From Deltaproteobacteria bacterium (GTDB lineage: Bacteria > Desulfobacterota > Desulfobaccia > Desulfobaccales > 0-14-0-80-60-11): DNA of 64,000 nucleotides. Position numbers and translations under genes: made by a program. Under the pieces are notes generated by a model. It saw nothing but the letters and a program-made list of their open reading frames with translations. It ran no database searches and was not told the DNA's origin. The DNA is taken from the NCBI GenBank assembly GCA_030018495.1, contig JASEFS010000012.1:1-64000 (forward strand). Reading direction: 5' to 3'. Shown piece by piece: positions 46,515-56,721 of the stretch (its first letter is position 1; each line of letters opens with the position of its first letter).

Positions 46515-47249
46515 ATGCGAGTTATTATTTTGGCAGGGGGAAAAGGCGTTCGGTTGGCTCCTTTGACCGAGGTCATTCCCAAGCCTTTAGTCCCCATCGG
46601 CGGCATGCCGATCCTGGAATTCATCTTGCGCCAGTTGGGCAATCAAGGATTTAACCAGATAACCCTGGCGGTGGGCTATCTGGCTGAGCTGATCAGGGCA
46701 TATTTCGGCGACGGCTCGCGGTACGGCGTCAACATCACCTATTCCTATGAGTCCGAGCCGTTGGGTACGGCCGGGCCGCTGTCATTGGTGGAGGGGTTGG
46801 ACGAGCCTTTCATCGTGATGAACGCCGATGTCATGACCAATATTGATTATAACAAACTGCTGCAATTCCACCGCTCGCACGGCGGGGTGGCCACCATAAG
46901 CGCCCACGAGATAAAGGTTAAAATCGACCTGGGGGTGATAATCCGGGACGGCAACAGCCGTATCACCGACTATGTGGAAAAACCGACCACCGAGCACTTG
47001 GTCAGCATGGGCATCTATGTTTTTGAACCCCAAGTGCTTTGTTTCATCAAAAAGAGAAAATACCTGGATTTCCCCGACCTGATCAAAATCCTCCTGCAGC
47101 AGGGCTTGCCGGTTCACCATTACCACTTCAAGGGTTTTTGGCTGGATATCGGACGCCACGAGGATTATGCCAAAGCCAATAGTGCTTTCAAAACCTTTTT
47201 GGAAGACTCCTGCCTGCTGACAACCGCCCCGACGCAAGCAGCATCGTGA
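46515..47249 (+). CDS. Sugar-phosphate nucleotidyltransferase
   Basis: MRVIILAGGKGVRLAPLTEVIPKPLVPIGGMPILEFILRQL. Confidence 0.93.
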   Translation: MRVIILAGGKGVRLAPLTEVIPKPLVPIGGMPILEFILRQLGNQGFNQITLAVGYLAELIRAYFGDGSRYGVNITYSYESEPLGTAGPLSLVEGLDEPFIVMNADVMTNIDYNKLLQFHRSHGGVATISAHEIKVKIDLGVIIRDGNSRITDYVEKPTTEHLVSMGIYVFEPQVLCFIKKRKYLDFPDLIKILLQQGLPVHHYHFKGFWLDIGRHEDYAKANSAFKTFLEDSCLLTTAPTQAAS

Positions 47250-47399
47250 AAGAACAGCCGACCCGGCGGTATCAGAATGGATTGGGTCGGTTGACGAAAT
47301 GCTTTTCCCCGGCGATAAAGCCTTGCCCTCACCGAGGTTCACGCTGTGCCTGCAGTTTTTTCAAAAATTACAGATAATTAACCAGTTAAAAAGACGGGT

Positions 47400-48722
47400 A
47401 TGAGTGAAATCAAATTAAAAGGTGTCGGCCAAAATCTCTTATCAAATCTTACTATTAGTTTTTTTAATATGTTTACAGGTATTGTAACAGCCCGTCTTTT
47501 GGGGGCTACAGGCAAAGGTGAGCTGACGACGGTCATGCTGTGGCCTCTCATTTTTGAAACATTAGGATTATTTGGAACCAATTGGTCGATTGCCAGGTGT
47601 GTTGCTGAAAATAAAAAAAAGATTAATGACCTGGCCCGCTCTTCTTTGACTACATGTTTCATGCTGGCTGTATTAACTGTAGTTTTTGGTTATATAACGA
47701 TACCAAAACTCATCCCTGCCGATAAACAGCATCTTGTAACTCTCTCGCGGTGTTTTCTTATATATATCCCAATAATGTTTATCATCAGGTGTTTCTTGGC
47801 GATAAATCAAGGTAGTATGTTATGGAAACGTTTTAACATATTGCGATTGTCTTTTTATTTCCCGTATCTTCTAATTCTTTCTTTATTGTGGTTGAAGAAA
47901 GTAAATCAAGTAGAATGGTTTTTGTCAGCATTAATAATAGCATATTTTGTACAGGCTCTTTTGTCGATATCATTTCACCTAAGGGAAATAGCCAAAGGCA
48001 GCAGCGGCATGAGCAATATTAAAAGTATTTTGCGCCGGGGATTCCCCTTTTCTATTTATAACGTCGGCATGGTGATAGCACAGGAAATAGATAAAGCTTT
48101 ATTGGTGTTGTTGTTGAGCTCCACGGAGGTGGGATTGTATGCGGTGGCCTTCTCCTTCGGTTCCACCCATGGAGCGCTGGGGTCGGCATTCGGCATCACC
48201 TCCTTTGCTGTTTTGGCTTCTGAAAGTGACCCTGGCCGGCGAGGCCAGTTCATCGCCAAGGCTTTTCGCCAGGCAACCCTGCTTTATGTGGGAGTAGGAA
48301 TTGCGGTAGCCTTTTTGGCCCCTTACATGATTGTCATATTATTCGGCCCCCAATTTGCCCCGGCGAGGCAACCGGCCATTATTCTGGCATTGGCCAATTC
48401 TCTTATATATTTGGGGTCCATCCTGGATGAGGGTTTTCGAGGCACAGGGAATACCGTGCCCGGGATATTGGCCAAATTTATCGGAGGGGGCATTGTGGCG
48501 ATTTTTGCCCTCCTTTTGGCCCCGAAAATCGGCATCATGGGGATGGCCTGGGCTTTCTTTTTGGGCAGCCTGGGTCAGCTAATTTTTATGACGTGCTTTG
48601 TCAAGTATTACTTTAATTTAAAGCTGTCTCATTTATGGGGGATCAGATTCAGTGAAGCAAACGATTTAATCGGCAGCTTCCTGGCTCATTTCCCTAAACT
48701 GAGCTCCATAAAATTACCATGA
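47400..48722 (+). CDS. Polysaccharide flippase (Wzx/MATE-like)
   Basis: Multi-TM; ISFFNMFTGIVTARLLGATGKGELTTVMLWP. Confidence 0.85.
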   Translation: MSEIKLKGVGQNLLSNLTISFFNMFTGIVTARLLGATGKGELTTVMLWPLIFETLGLFGTNWSIARCVAENKKKINDLARSSLTTCFMLAVLTVVFGYITIPKLIPADKQHLVTLSRCFLIYIPIMFIIRCFLAINQGSMLWKRFNILRLSFYFPYLLILSLLWLKKVNQVEWFLSALIIAYFVQALLSISFHLREIAKGSSGMSNIKSILRRGFPFSIYNVGMVIAQEIDKALLVLLLSSTEVGLYAVAFSFGSTHGALGSAFGITSFAVLASESDPGRRGQFIAKAFRQATLLYVGVGIAVAFLAPYMIVILFGPQFAPARQPAIILALANSLIYLGSILDEGFRGTGNTVPGILAKFIGGGIVAIFALLLAPKIGIMGMAWAFFLGSLGQLIFMTCFVKYYFNLKLSHLWGIRFSEANDLIGSFLAHFPKLSSIKLP

Positions 48723-50032
48723 ACTACCAAAACTTCAGGTATGTAAACAAATTGTTTAAAGTTTTCTGGATAAGTTTATTTGCGTGGTTTTCTTCTCTCA
48801 CTATAATGCAAGTTATTTTGTCACGTTACAAAAATGAAACTTTATCTTACTTTTCGCTATTTATGTCAACAATATTATTTTTTATGGTTAGTTTAATTAT
48901 TGCCAATAAAATAAGCAAGGAATTAGCATATAATTCAAAAAATAATGGGATTAAATATGAAGCTCCTTTTTTCTTTTTTATCTTATATTTAATTATGTGC
49001 TTTGTGTCGGTATTCTTTTCTATGACGGAAACAACAAAATATAGCATCGGCTACGGTTACTTGATTGCTTATATCATAACTTTTATCATTCTTGGTATAA
49101 TTGATAGAATGGTAAAACTATCAAGAAATAATTTATTATTTTATGACACAACGGATAAGCTATGCTATACAGCATTTTTATCTTCCAGCATAATATTGAT
49201 AACCATTTTTCTAAGTTCGATAAACGATGGATCATTTTTTTCCGATACCAGAATATTGTCCAACATGATGCCTGCAACCATCGGATTAATCGCTCTTCCG
49301 GTAATTTTATACCCGACTATATTTAGAATGACTTTTTATAGATTTATTATTTTAATATTAGCAGCGATATTGATATACAAAGGTGGAAGCAGGACGACCA
49401 TTGTAACTCTTTCCATTGTTCTAACCACGGCTCTCTTTTTTAAATACGGGAGATATTCACTCATTGTTTTGGCAATTCCGGTTTTATTTTTGATTTATGA
49501 TCAGAGTTTAATCGATTTTGTAAAAGAAAAAGTCCTTTTTTTAGATGATTACTATCGAGGGATAGATTCTCTGAGCGGGCGGCAGGAGCTCTGGACGGCA
49601 TCATGGAAGATTTTCCAAAAAAGCCCTTTGATAGGGCACGGCTTCAGAATGAGCGAAGTCATGTTCTTCCATGAGGAGATGACTTCGGCGCACAACGCTT
49701 ACCTGAGTTCACTGATGGAAACGGGGATAATCGGTACATTTTTCCTGTTAACTGCAGTGTTTTTAACCTTATATAAATTAGGCAAAATATCCTGGTATTT
49801 TAAAAGCAATACATACATTTTCTATTTTTCATTATTATTTGGAGCGGTAATCTACGGTTTGGGGGAACGTTTTATAATAAATATAGGTAATCTGACTTCG
49901 ATTTTGTGCATGTATACTTTTTATTTACCTGGCATTTCCAGTTTTCAGGAGGAGTTATGCAATGAAAATGCCTGTAAATTATGCAAGTATTATCAAATGG
50001 CTCAGCCATATAATTATCAGGAGAAGAGATGA
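48719..50032 (+). CDS. O-antigen ligase/polymerase-like membrane protein (Wzy candidate)
   Basis: Multi-TM; SLSGRQELWTASWKIFQKSPLIGHGFRMSEVMF, SAHNAYLSSLMETGIIG. Confidence 0.82.
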   Translation: MNYQNFRYVNKLFKVFWISLFAWFSSLTIMQVILSRYKNETLSYFSLFMSTILFFMVSLIIANKISKELAYNSKNNGIKYEAPFFFFILYLIMCFVSVFFSMTETTKYSIGYGYLIAYIITFIILGIIDRMVKLSRNNLLFYDTTDKLCYTAFLSSSIILITIFLSSINDGSFFSDTRILSNMMPATIGLIALPVILYPTIFRMTFYRFIILILAAILIYKGGSRTTIVTLSIVLTTALFFKYGRYSLIVLAIPVLFLIYDQSLIDFVKEKVLFLDDYYRGIDSLSGRQELWTASWKIFQKSPLIGHGFRMSEVMFFHEEMTSAHNAYLSSLMETGIIGTFFLLTAVFLTLYKLGKISWYFKSNTYIFYFSLLFGAVIYGLGERFIINIGNLTSILCMYTFYLPGISSFQEELCNENACKLCKYYQMAQPYNYQEKR

Positions 50033-51222
50033 GCGATAATGAAAAAAGAAAGGTATGTTTTTTAAGTTATAATTACAGCCCTTATTCTTTAGCCAGGTGT
50101 GCGACCGCAGCCAATTATGGGCAGAAGCTGAACACTGATTTGATTGCTATAGAGATCATTTCCCAAGACGAGTATGGCTGGCAGTCGATCTATAACGGAG
50201 AGGGTTATACAGGGTTCAAAAAATACACCTTAATCAATTCAAACCTAAGAAACAAATGGCTGACTTTCATTGCGGTAAAAAAATTATGCAGTCTTTTAAA
50301 TGAGGTTGACCCGCAAGTTATAGCAATTTTGGGATATGATAATCCGGTTACAATTGCCGGGCTTTTGTGGGGACGGTTGAACCGGCGCATTAAAATTTTA
50401 ATGATGGACAGCAAATTTGACGATATGCCGCGCTCGGTTTCAAAAGAATGGCTTAAGAGAAAATTAATTTCGATTTATGACGGCGCCATAGTCTCAGGTT
50501 TGAAAAGCAGGGAGTATGCCAAAAGTCTGGGAATACCGGAGAACATGATATTAACAGGATTTGACGTCGTGGACAACCAGCACTTTGCCGATAGGTCCGA
50601 GTGGGCCAGGAATAATGAGATTGCCTTGAGGCAGCAACACCAACTTCCGGAAAATTACTTTCTTTGTGTCAGCCGTCTGATTGAGAAGAAAAATCTTGAC
50701 CGGCTATTGGATGCCTATGAGATTTATGCCGGCAGTTATAAAGGTAAGCTATGGGATTTGGTTATCTGCGGTTCAGGCCCTTTGGAACAGAGACTTAAAG
50801 AAAAAGTCATGGAGAAAGGCTTTAGTGGAGTTCATCTTGTAGGAACCAAAACATATGAGGAGATGCCCATTTTTTACGGCTTGGCCAAATGCTTGATACT
50901 TCCCAGCGCGTTCTTGGAGACGTGGGGCTTGGTGGTAAATGAAGCCATGGCGGCGGGCTTGCCTGTTTTGGTCAGCAAGGCTTGTGGATGTTACCCGGAT
51001 TTAATTGAGGAGGGGGTAAACGGCTACTCCTTTGACCCCTATAATGTCGAAGAATTGGCTGAGTTGATGGTCAAGGCAAGTTCAGGAGAGTGCGATCTCG
51101 GAGCCATGGGGGAGGCTTCCCGGCGCATTATCGCCGACTGGACTCTGGAAGCGTTTGCCCACAATTTCTTCAAAGTAGTGGAGATAAGCCAGGCACCTCG
51201 TCAAACCCCGCTTCTTGGTTAA
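50029..51222 (+). CDS. GT4-family glycosyltransferase
   Basis: FLCVSRLIEKKNLDRLLDAYEIYA; PSAFLETWGLVVNEAMAAGLPVLVSKACGCYPDLIEEGVNGY. Confidence 0.92.
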   Translation: MSDNEKRKVCFLSYNYSPYSLARCATAANYGQKLNTDLIAIEIISQDEYGWQSIYNGEGYTGFKKYTLINSNLRNKWLTFIAVKKLCSLLNEVDPQVIAILGYDNPVTIAGLLWGRLNRRIKILMMDSKFDDMPRSVSKEWLKRKLISIYDGAIVSGLKSREYAKSLGIPENMILTGFDVVDNQHFADRSEWARNNEIALRQQHQLPENYFLCVSRLIEKKNLDRLLDAYEIYAGSYKGKLWDLVICGSGPLEQRLKEKVMEKGFSGVHLVGTKTYEEMPIFYGLAKCLILPSAFLETWGLVVNEAMAAGLPVLVSKACGCYPDLIEEGVNGYSFDPYNVEELAELMVKASSGECDLGAMGEASRRIIADWTLEAFAHNFFKVVEISQAPRQTPLLG

Positions 51223-51273
51223 TCTCCTTTACCTGGGAGATTAACCTCCCTGATTTTAATTAAGGTAAAGAGG

Positions 51274-52563
51274 ATGGCGCCTAAAAAAGCTTTAAATATT
51301 TTGACAGTCTGCGCTTATTACCATCCGGCCTTTATTTATGGCGGTCCTGTGCCGGCTGCCCATAATCTCAACCGGGCCCTGGTCAAAAGCGGACATTCGG
51401 TCACTGTTTACACTACCGCCGCAAATGGCACCGGCGACCTTGAGGTGCCGACCGGCAGTGCGGTCATGGTTGACGAAATGCCGGTTTATTACTTTAAACG
51501 CTGGTGGTTCGGCCGAGCGGCGAAGCCCTTTAGTCTTTTTCTGTCTCCGGCTATGGGGAAAAAACTGGCCCAACTGAGACCGGGCGATTATGACCTGATC
51601 CTCAGTCATGCCGGCTTTACCGACCCGAACAGGATGATGGCAAAAGCGGCCCAGCGGGCGCAAATACCATATTTCTACTATTCCCACGGAGGGTTTGAGC
51701 CTTGGAGATTGAATTTTAAGAGGCTCAAGAAGAAGGTATATTTGGGCCTCTTGGAAGGCAAAATCCTGCAGCAATCAGCCGGAATTGTGGTGTGCAATGA
51801 AGCCGAGATAAAGAGCCTTGAGAAGATGGGCATAACTGCTCCCATAAAGCGAATACCATGGGGCATCGACCGATTGGAAGACCTGCCCAAGCCTGAGCGG
51901 GGTGAATTGGAGAAACTTTTTCCGCAATTAGCAGGGAGACCATACGTCCTGTTTCTCTCCCGCCTGCATCTGATGAAGGGGCTTGAATTATTGATCCCTG
52001 CCTTTGCTCGGGTTGCCTTACAGTTCCCTGACTGGCGCCTGGTGCTGGCCGGGCCGGACGAAGGGGGGTACAGGCAGGTTTTGGAAGGTCTGATAGAGCA
52101 GACCGGCATTGGGGACCGCGTTCTCTTGCCGGGTTTGGTTAAAGGAGATGACAAAGCAGCCCTGCTGGCCAATGCGGAAATTTTTACGCTGCCCTCCTTT
52201 TCTGAAGGGTTTTCCATAAGCATTTCCGAGGCTCTCGGTTATGGGCGTCCAGTGGTCATCACCACGACCTGCTATGTTCCGGAGGTGCAGGAGTGGAGCG
52301 GCGGCTTGACGGTGCAGCCGGATATCGAGGCATTGGCCGAGGCCTTGAGACGGATGATGGCGGATGAGGATTTTCGGAAGACCTGTTCACAAAACGCGCA
52401 GCGCTTGGCTGCTGAGCATTTTACCTGGGAGGCGGTAACAAGGGAGTCCTTGGCATTTTACTCCGAAGGAATGGAGCGCCATGCGGCGCGCCACAAGATC
52501 ATGCAACCCCGCGACGATGTCATTTCACAGGTTAGCTGTCCGAATATCCACCGGACTCCTTAA
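51274..52563 (+). CDS. GT4-family glycosyltransferase
   Basis: YVLFLSRLHLMKGLELLIPAFARV; LPSFSEGFSISISEALGYGRPVVIT. Confidence 0.93.
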   Translation: MAPKKALNILTVCAYYHPAFIYGGPVPAAHNLNRALVKSGHSVTVYTTAANGTGDLEVPTGSAVMVDEMPVYYFKRWWFGRAAKPFSLFLSPAMGKKLAQLRPGDYDLILSHAGFTDPNRMMAKAAQRAQIPYFYYSHGGFEPWRLNFKRLKKKVYLGLLEGKILQQSAGIVVCNEAEIKSLEKMGITAPIKRIPWGIDRLEDLPKPERGELEKLFPQLAGRPYVLFLSRLHLMKGLELLIPAFARVALQFPDWRLVLAGPDEGGYRQVLEGLIEQTGIGDRVLLPGLVKGDDKAALLANAEIFTLPSFSEGFSISISEALGYGRPVVITTTCYVPEVQEWSGGLTVQPDIEALAEALRRMMADEDFRKTCSQNAQRLAAEHFTWEAVTRESLAFYSEGMERHAARHKIMQPRDDVISQVSCPNIHRTP

Positions 52564-52670
52564 GCCTTCCTTGCCAGGCGATAGATAGCACCCCACTTCC
52601 TGCCGTTCGTTCAACCCGCCTTAAGCTTCGGGAAACAGAAAGAATTTGGCAGAGCCTTCATGGCAGACTG

Positions 52671-53369
52671 ATGAACAAAACTTGCAGGTTGAATAACGAG
52701 GGATTTTGCTTTCAAATCAAAAGGAATACGAGGGAACCTTGGTTGCAAATCATCATAAGACCATTTAACCATGAAGATATACCTGAGATTGTCAATCTTC
52801 ATCTTAAATATCTCTCAACACATTTTTGTACGCGCCCCCACTCGGTAAAATTACTTTCTCTTTATTATCAATCCCTTTCGGAAGCGGGACAGATTTCTTA
52901 TGTGGCGGAAGTGAATGGAAAGATGGCGGGGTATATTTGCGTCTTGCTTTCGCCTAAAGCCATTTACCTTTACCAGATCAAAAATCATTTTTTTACAAGC
53001 CTGTTAAATTTTTCGGCCATGATCGGCTGCAAATTTTGTCATAACGCAGCGGTTAATTTGAAGTTTTTTTGGGGCCGAATGAAAGGCCTCTTAACAAGGA
53101 ACCGGCAAGCTTCAGATATATCGCAGCAACCGAACGGCTTGCCGGAACTGCGGCCCATTGTGGTTCGCCCCGAATTTCAGGGCACGTCAGTAGCCAGGAC
53201 TTTGTTGGCTGCGGTGGAAAACGATTTGCTGGCCAGGGGAATTTTCCGGTACTACCTCTGGGTGGAAAACTACAACCTCAGGGCCATGAATTTTTACCGA
53301 AAGAGCGGTTTTGTGGTGAAAGAGGAGAAAGGCAATGTGTATGTGTTCATGGAGAAATCATTAACATGA
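52671..53369 (+). CDS. GNAT-family acetyltransferase
   Basis: IIRPFNHEDIPEIVNLHLKYL; LRPIVVRPEFQGTSVARTLLAAVENDLLARGIFRYYLWVENYNLRAMNFYRKSGFVV. Confidence 0.87.
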   Translation: MNKTCRLNNEGFCFQIKRNTREPWLQIIIRPFNHEDIPEIVNLHLKYLSTHFCTRPHSVKLLSLYYQSLSEAGQISYVAEVNGKMAGYICVLLSPKAIYLYQIKNHFFTSLLNFSAMIGCKFCHNAAVNLKFFWGRMKGLLTRNRQASDISQQPNGLPELRPIVVRPEFQGTSVARTLLAAVENDLLARGIFRYYLWVENYNLRAMNFYRKSGFVVKEEKGNVYVFMEKSLT

Positions 53370-54589
53370 ACATTCTCATTACCACGCAGGTTTATCCGCC
53401 GGAGGGGCAGGCTTCAGCCACTCTGGTCCGGGAGTTGGCCGGGGAGCTCTGCGGCCGGGGAGCGAAGGTGACTGTGGCTGCGGGCTATCCCCACCACCCT
53501 TACGGCCGGCTTTACCCCGGATACCGTAAGAAATTATTGACCCTGGAGAGTAATAACGGTTTCCAGGTGGTGCGGGGCTGGCATCTTATCCACCCCTCTT
53601 CTTCTGTGACAGTGCGGGGTCTGGTGATGCTATCGCAGTGCGCGGCTTATTTCCTCAGCGCGGCCAGCTGCCCGAGGCCGGATGTGGTGATTTCCTACGG
53701 TCCCCCGCTTTTGGGCCCGCTCATTTCGGCCGCGATCGCCCGGGTTTCAGGCGCCCGGCTGATGACGGTCATATATGACATTTACCCGGACATCGCAGTG
53801 GACCTGGGTCATTTGCGCGAGCCTCTGCTCATCAAGGCTGCGCAAAAATGCGAGAGCCTGGTCTACCGTCTGTCAGACCATATTGTGGTCCTCTCCGAGG
53901 GCTTCCAACGGACCTTGGTGGGGGTCAAGGGGGTGCGGCAGGAAAAGGTATCGGTGGTCCCGGTCTGGTTCGATGCCCAGGATATCACCCCCATGAGCCG
54001 GGACAACGCCTGGCGGCGGGAAATGGGGATCGATCCGGAAAAATTTGTGGTGCTTTATGCCGGCACCATCGGTTTGATCTCCGGGGCCGAAATAATCGTG
54101 GAAGCCGCCCGCCGTCTCCAATCGCAGACCGATATTTTATTCCTGCTGGTGGGAACAGGTCATGCCAAGGCACTGGTGGAAACCAAGGCAAAAAGTGAAG
54201 GGCTCAGCAACATCCGGTTCCTGCCCTTTCAACCCCGACAGCGACTCGGTGAAATGCAGGCGGTGGCGGATGTTTCCCTGGTGACTTTGGCGCCGGGACG
54301 GGGCAGTACATCTTTACCCAGCAAGGTTCTCGGTTATATGGCCGCAGCCCGGCCGGTCGTAGCCTCAGTGGACCGGGACAGCGACCTGGCCGAATTAATT
54401 TCCCGGTCGCAATGCGGCTTAGTCGTCCCGCCAGGTCAGGGGGAAGGCCTGGCGGAGGCGATTCTGCAATGCTACCGGCAGCCGGAACAGAGACGACTTT
54501 ACGGAGAAGCCGGGCACCGGTATTTTTTGCAACATTATGAAAAAAAGGTGGTAGTCCGGAGATTCGCGGAGTTGATCGAGCAAATATAA
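53366..54589 (+). CDS. GT4-family glycosyltransferase (WbuB-like)
   Basis: MNILITTQVYPPEGQASATLVRELAGELCGRGAKVTVAAGYPHHPYGRL; VVLYAGTIGLISGAEIIVEAA. Confidence 0.9.
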   Translation: MNILITTQVYPPEGQASATLVRELAGELCGRGAKVTVAAGYPHHPYGRLYPGYRKKLLTLESNNGFQVVRGWHLIHPSSSVTVRGLVMLSQCAAYFLSAASCPRPDVVISYGPPLLGPLISAAIARVSGARLMTVIYDIYPDIAVDLGHLREPLLIKAAQKCESLVYRLSDHIVVLSEGFQRTLVGVKGVRQEKVSVVPVWFDAQDITPMSRDNAWRREMGIDPEKFVVLYAGTIGLISGAEIIVEAARRLQSQTDILFLLVGTGHAKALVETKAKSEGLSNIRFLPFQPRQRLGEMQAVADVSLVTLAPGRGSTSLPSKVLGYMAAARPVVASVDRDSDLAELISRSQCGLVVPPGQGEGLAEAILQCYRQPEQRRLYGEAGHRYFLQHYEKKVVVRRFAELIEQI

Positions 54590-54671
54590 AAGCATTGATC
54601 ATCCAACCCATCTCCAAATAGCCAACATCATCAAATCAGCCACTTAAAAGCAAAATGGCTTTTCAAAATAA

Positions 54672-55610
54672 ATGAACCACTTTTGTGGTGGGATGGAGAA
54701 GAAGGCAATGAAATCCAACAGCCAGGATGTTGTAAACCTGGTTAATTTCTATAAGCGCCAGGGTCACAATATTTTGGAGACAGAAAGCGCCTACTGGTGT
54801 GAATTGCACCCCTTCTGCTACCAGAATATTCCTTTCCATGTCGCCGTTAATCCGGCTCCGGAAGAATTAAACCGCCTTTTCGCCAAGAAACTTGTGGTCC
54901 TATTGCGCTATAACTCTGTGGAAGACACGGATACCGTTGTGGGATTCAACTGGATTTGCACCGACCGTGATTACGGCCTGCACTCTTTAGAACGCAAAAT
55001 CAGAAACCGGGTGAAACGCGGCTTGACTTTGACCGAGGTCAGACCCATAGATTTCCGCTATTTAGCCCGGGAAGGGCCGACCATAATCAATGAAATAGCC
55101 CGGCGGCAGGGGCGGAATCCTGACTTTCCCAATCGCCGGAGCTGGGAAAACTATTGCCTTTCTGCGGCGGCAACCCCTAATTTCGACGCTTATGGGGCTT
55201 TTCTGGGCGGGCGTTTGATTGCTTTTTTGGTGGGAGTGAGAATCAATGAGTGTTATTTCAGTCTCACGCAGGCTTCTCACACCGAATATCTATCATACTG
55301 CCCAAATAACGCCCTGATGTATACCGTGGTCACGGAAAAGTTTCAAGACCCCGGCATTGAGGTTTTTTCTTATGGGCTGGCTTCCGTGGAAAATTTGGAA
55401 AGTCTTGACAGGTTTAAAATCGGCATGAATTTTAAACAGGAGAAAATAAATTTTAAAGTGGTGTTTAATCCATATTTGGGGTGGCTTAAAAACCATAATG
55501 TGGTTGCCTCGGTCCACCGTATAAGCAACCGTTTCCCCAAAAATAACTTTATTCGGAAGGCAGACGCCCTGCTCAGGCAAATTAACCAGGATAAGGCTGA
55601 GGCGGGATAA
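54672..55610 (+). CDS. GNAT/FemAB-like acyltransferase
   Basis: YGAFLGGRLIAFLVGVRINECYFSLTQASHTEYLSYCPNNALMYTVVTEKFQDPGIEVFSYGLASVENLESLDRFKIGMNF. Confidence 0.6.
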   Translation: MNHFCGGMEKKAMKSNSQDVVNLVNFYKRQGHNILETESAYWCELHPFCYQNIPFHVAVNPAPEELNRLFAKKLVVLLRYNSVEDTDTVVGFNWICTDRDYGLHSLERKIRNRVKRGLTLTEVRPIDFRYLAREGPTIINEIARRQGRNPDFPNRRSWENYCLSAAATPNFDAYGAFLGGRLIAFLVGVRINECYFSLTQASHTEYLSYCPNNALMYTVVTEKFQDPGIEVFSYGLASVENLESLDRFKIGMNFKQEKINFKVVFNPYLGWLKNHNVVASVHRISNRFPKNNFIRKADALLRQINQDKAEAG

Positions 55611-55722
55611 ATACGGAATCAGTCCAAGTTGTGCAAACCGGGGCTGGCGCGATGAATGGATTCTTCTCAAGCAAAGCCATAGGAAATAATTAGATTCTTA
55701 AGGGCAAGGGCGTGGAGAGTTT

Positions 55723-56709
55723 ATGAATTTGAAAGGCAAGAAAGTATTTGTCACGGGAGCCGGCGGGTTTCTTGGCAGTCACCTGGTGGAAAGGCTGGTT
55801 TCCCTGGGAGCCCAGGTGCGGGCGCTGGTGCGCTATAATTCGCGCAATGACCAGGGTTTGCTGGAATTACTGCCCCCGGAAATCAAAGAAAATGTGGCAG
55901 TAGTTGCCGGTGATCTTACCGATCCCCACAGCATTAACCGGGCTTTGAACGGCATCGAGGTGGTTTTCCACTTGGCCGCGTTGATTGCCATTCCTTATTC
56001 TTATATCGCTCCGGCTCAATATGTGGCGGTAAATTGCGGGGGGACCCTGAACTTGTTGGAGGCGGCCCTGGCGCAGGGGGTGGAGCGCTTCATCCATACT
56101 TCGACCAGCGAAGTGTACGGGACTGCGCAATATATTCCCATTGATGAAAATCATCCCCTCAGGGGCCAGTCCCCTTATGCGGCCAGCAAAATCGGCGCGG
56201 ACAAGTTGGCGGAGAGTTACCACCTCTCCTTCGGGCTGCCGGTGGTCACCGTCCGCCCCTTTAACACCTACGGCCCCCGCCAGTCGGCCCGGGCCGTTAT
56301 ACCCGCCATCATCTCCCAGGCTTTAAACGGCAAAGTCATTCACTTGGGTTCATTGGAGCCCAAACGCGATCTCAATTATGTCAGCGACACCATCAACGGT
56401 TTTATCCATGCAGCCACCCGGAGCCGGGCCATAGGACAGACAATTAACCTGGGCACCGGGGAAGCGGTGAGCATAGGCGATCTGACCAGGAAAATAATCG
56501 CGCTGATCGGGGTTGAAAAAGAGATTGTCATATCTTCGGAAAGATGCCGCCCGGAAAACAGCGAAGTTTGGCACCTGCAATGCAACAACAGCAAGGCGCA
56601 GGAGATTTTGGAGTGGCGGCCCAAGGTGTCGCTGGAAGAGGGCTTGCAGCGCACCATCGATTATTTGGGCGCCAATTTGGACCGCTATAAGCTGGTATAT
56701 AACGTATGA
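55723..56709 (+). CDS. NAD-dependent sugar-nucleotide 4,6-dehydratase/epimerase (LegB-like SDR)
   Basis: MNLKGKKVFVTGAGGFLGSHLVERLVSLGAQVRALVRYNSRND; STSEVYGTAQYIPIDENHPLRGQSPYAASKIGADKLAESY. Confidence 0.88.
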   Translation: MNLKGKKVFVTGAGGFLGSHLVERLVSLGAQVRALVRYNSRNDQGLLELLPPEIKENVAVVAGDLTDPHSINRALNGIEVVFHLAALIAIPYSYIAPAQYVAVNCGGTLNLLEAALAQGVERFIHTSTSEVYGTAQYIPIDENHPLRGQSPYAASKIGADKLAESYHLSFGLPVVTVRPFNTYGPRQSARAVIPAIISQALNGKVIHLGSLEPKRDLNYVSDTINGFIHAATRSRAIGQTINLGTGEAVSIGDLTRKIIALIGVEKEIVISSERCRPENSEVWHLQCNNSKAQEILEWRPKVSLEEGLQRTIDYLGANLDRYKLVYNV

Positions 56710-56721
56710 TTTTGAGGATCC

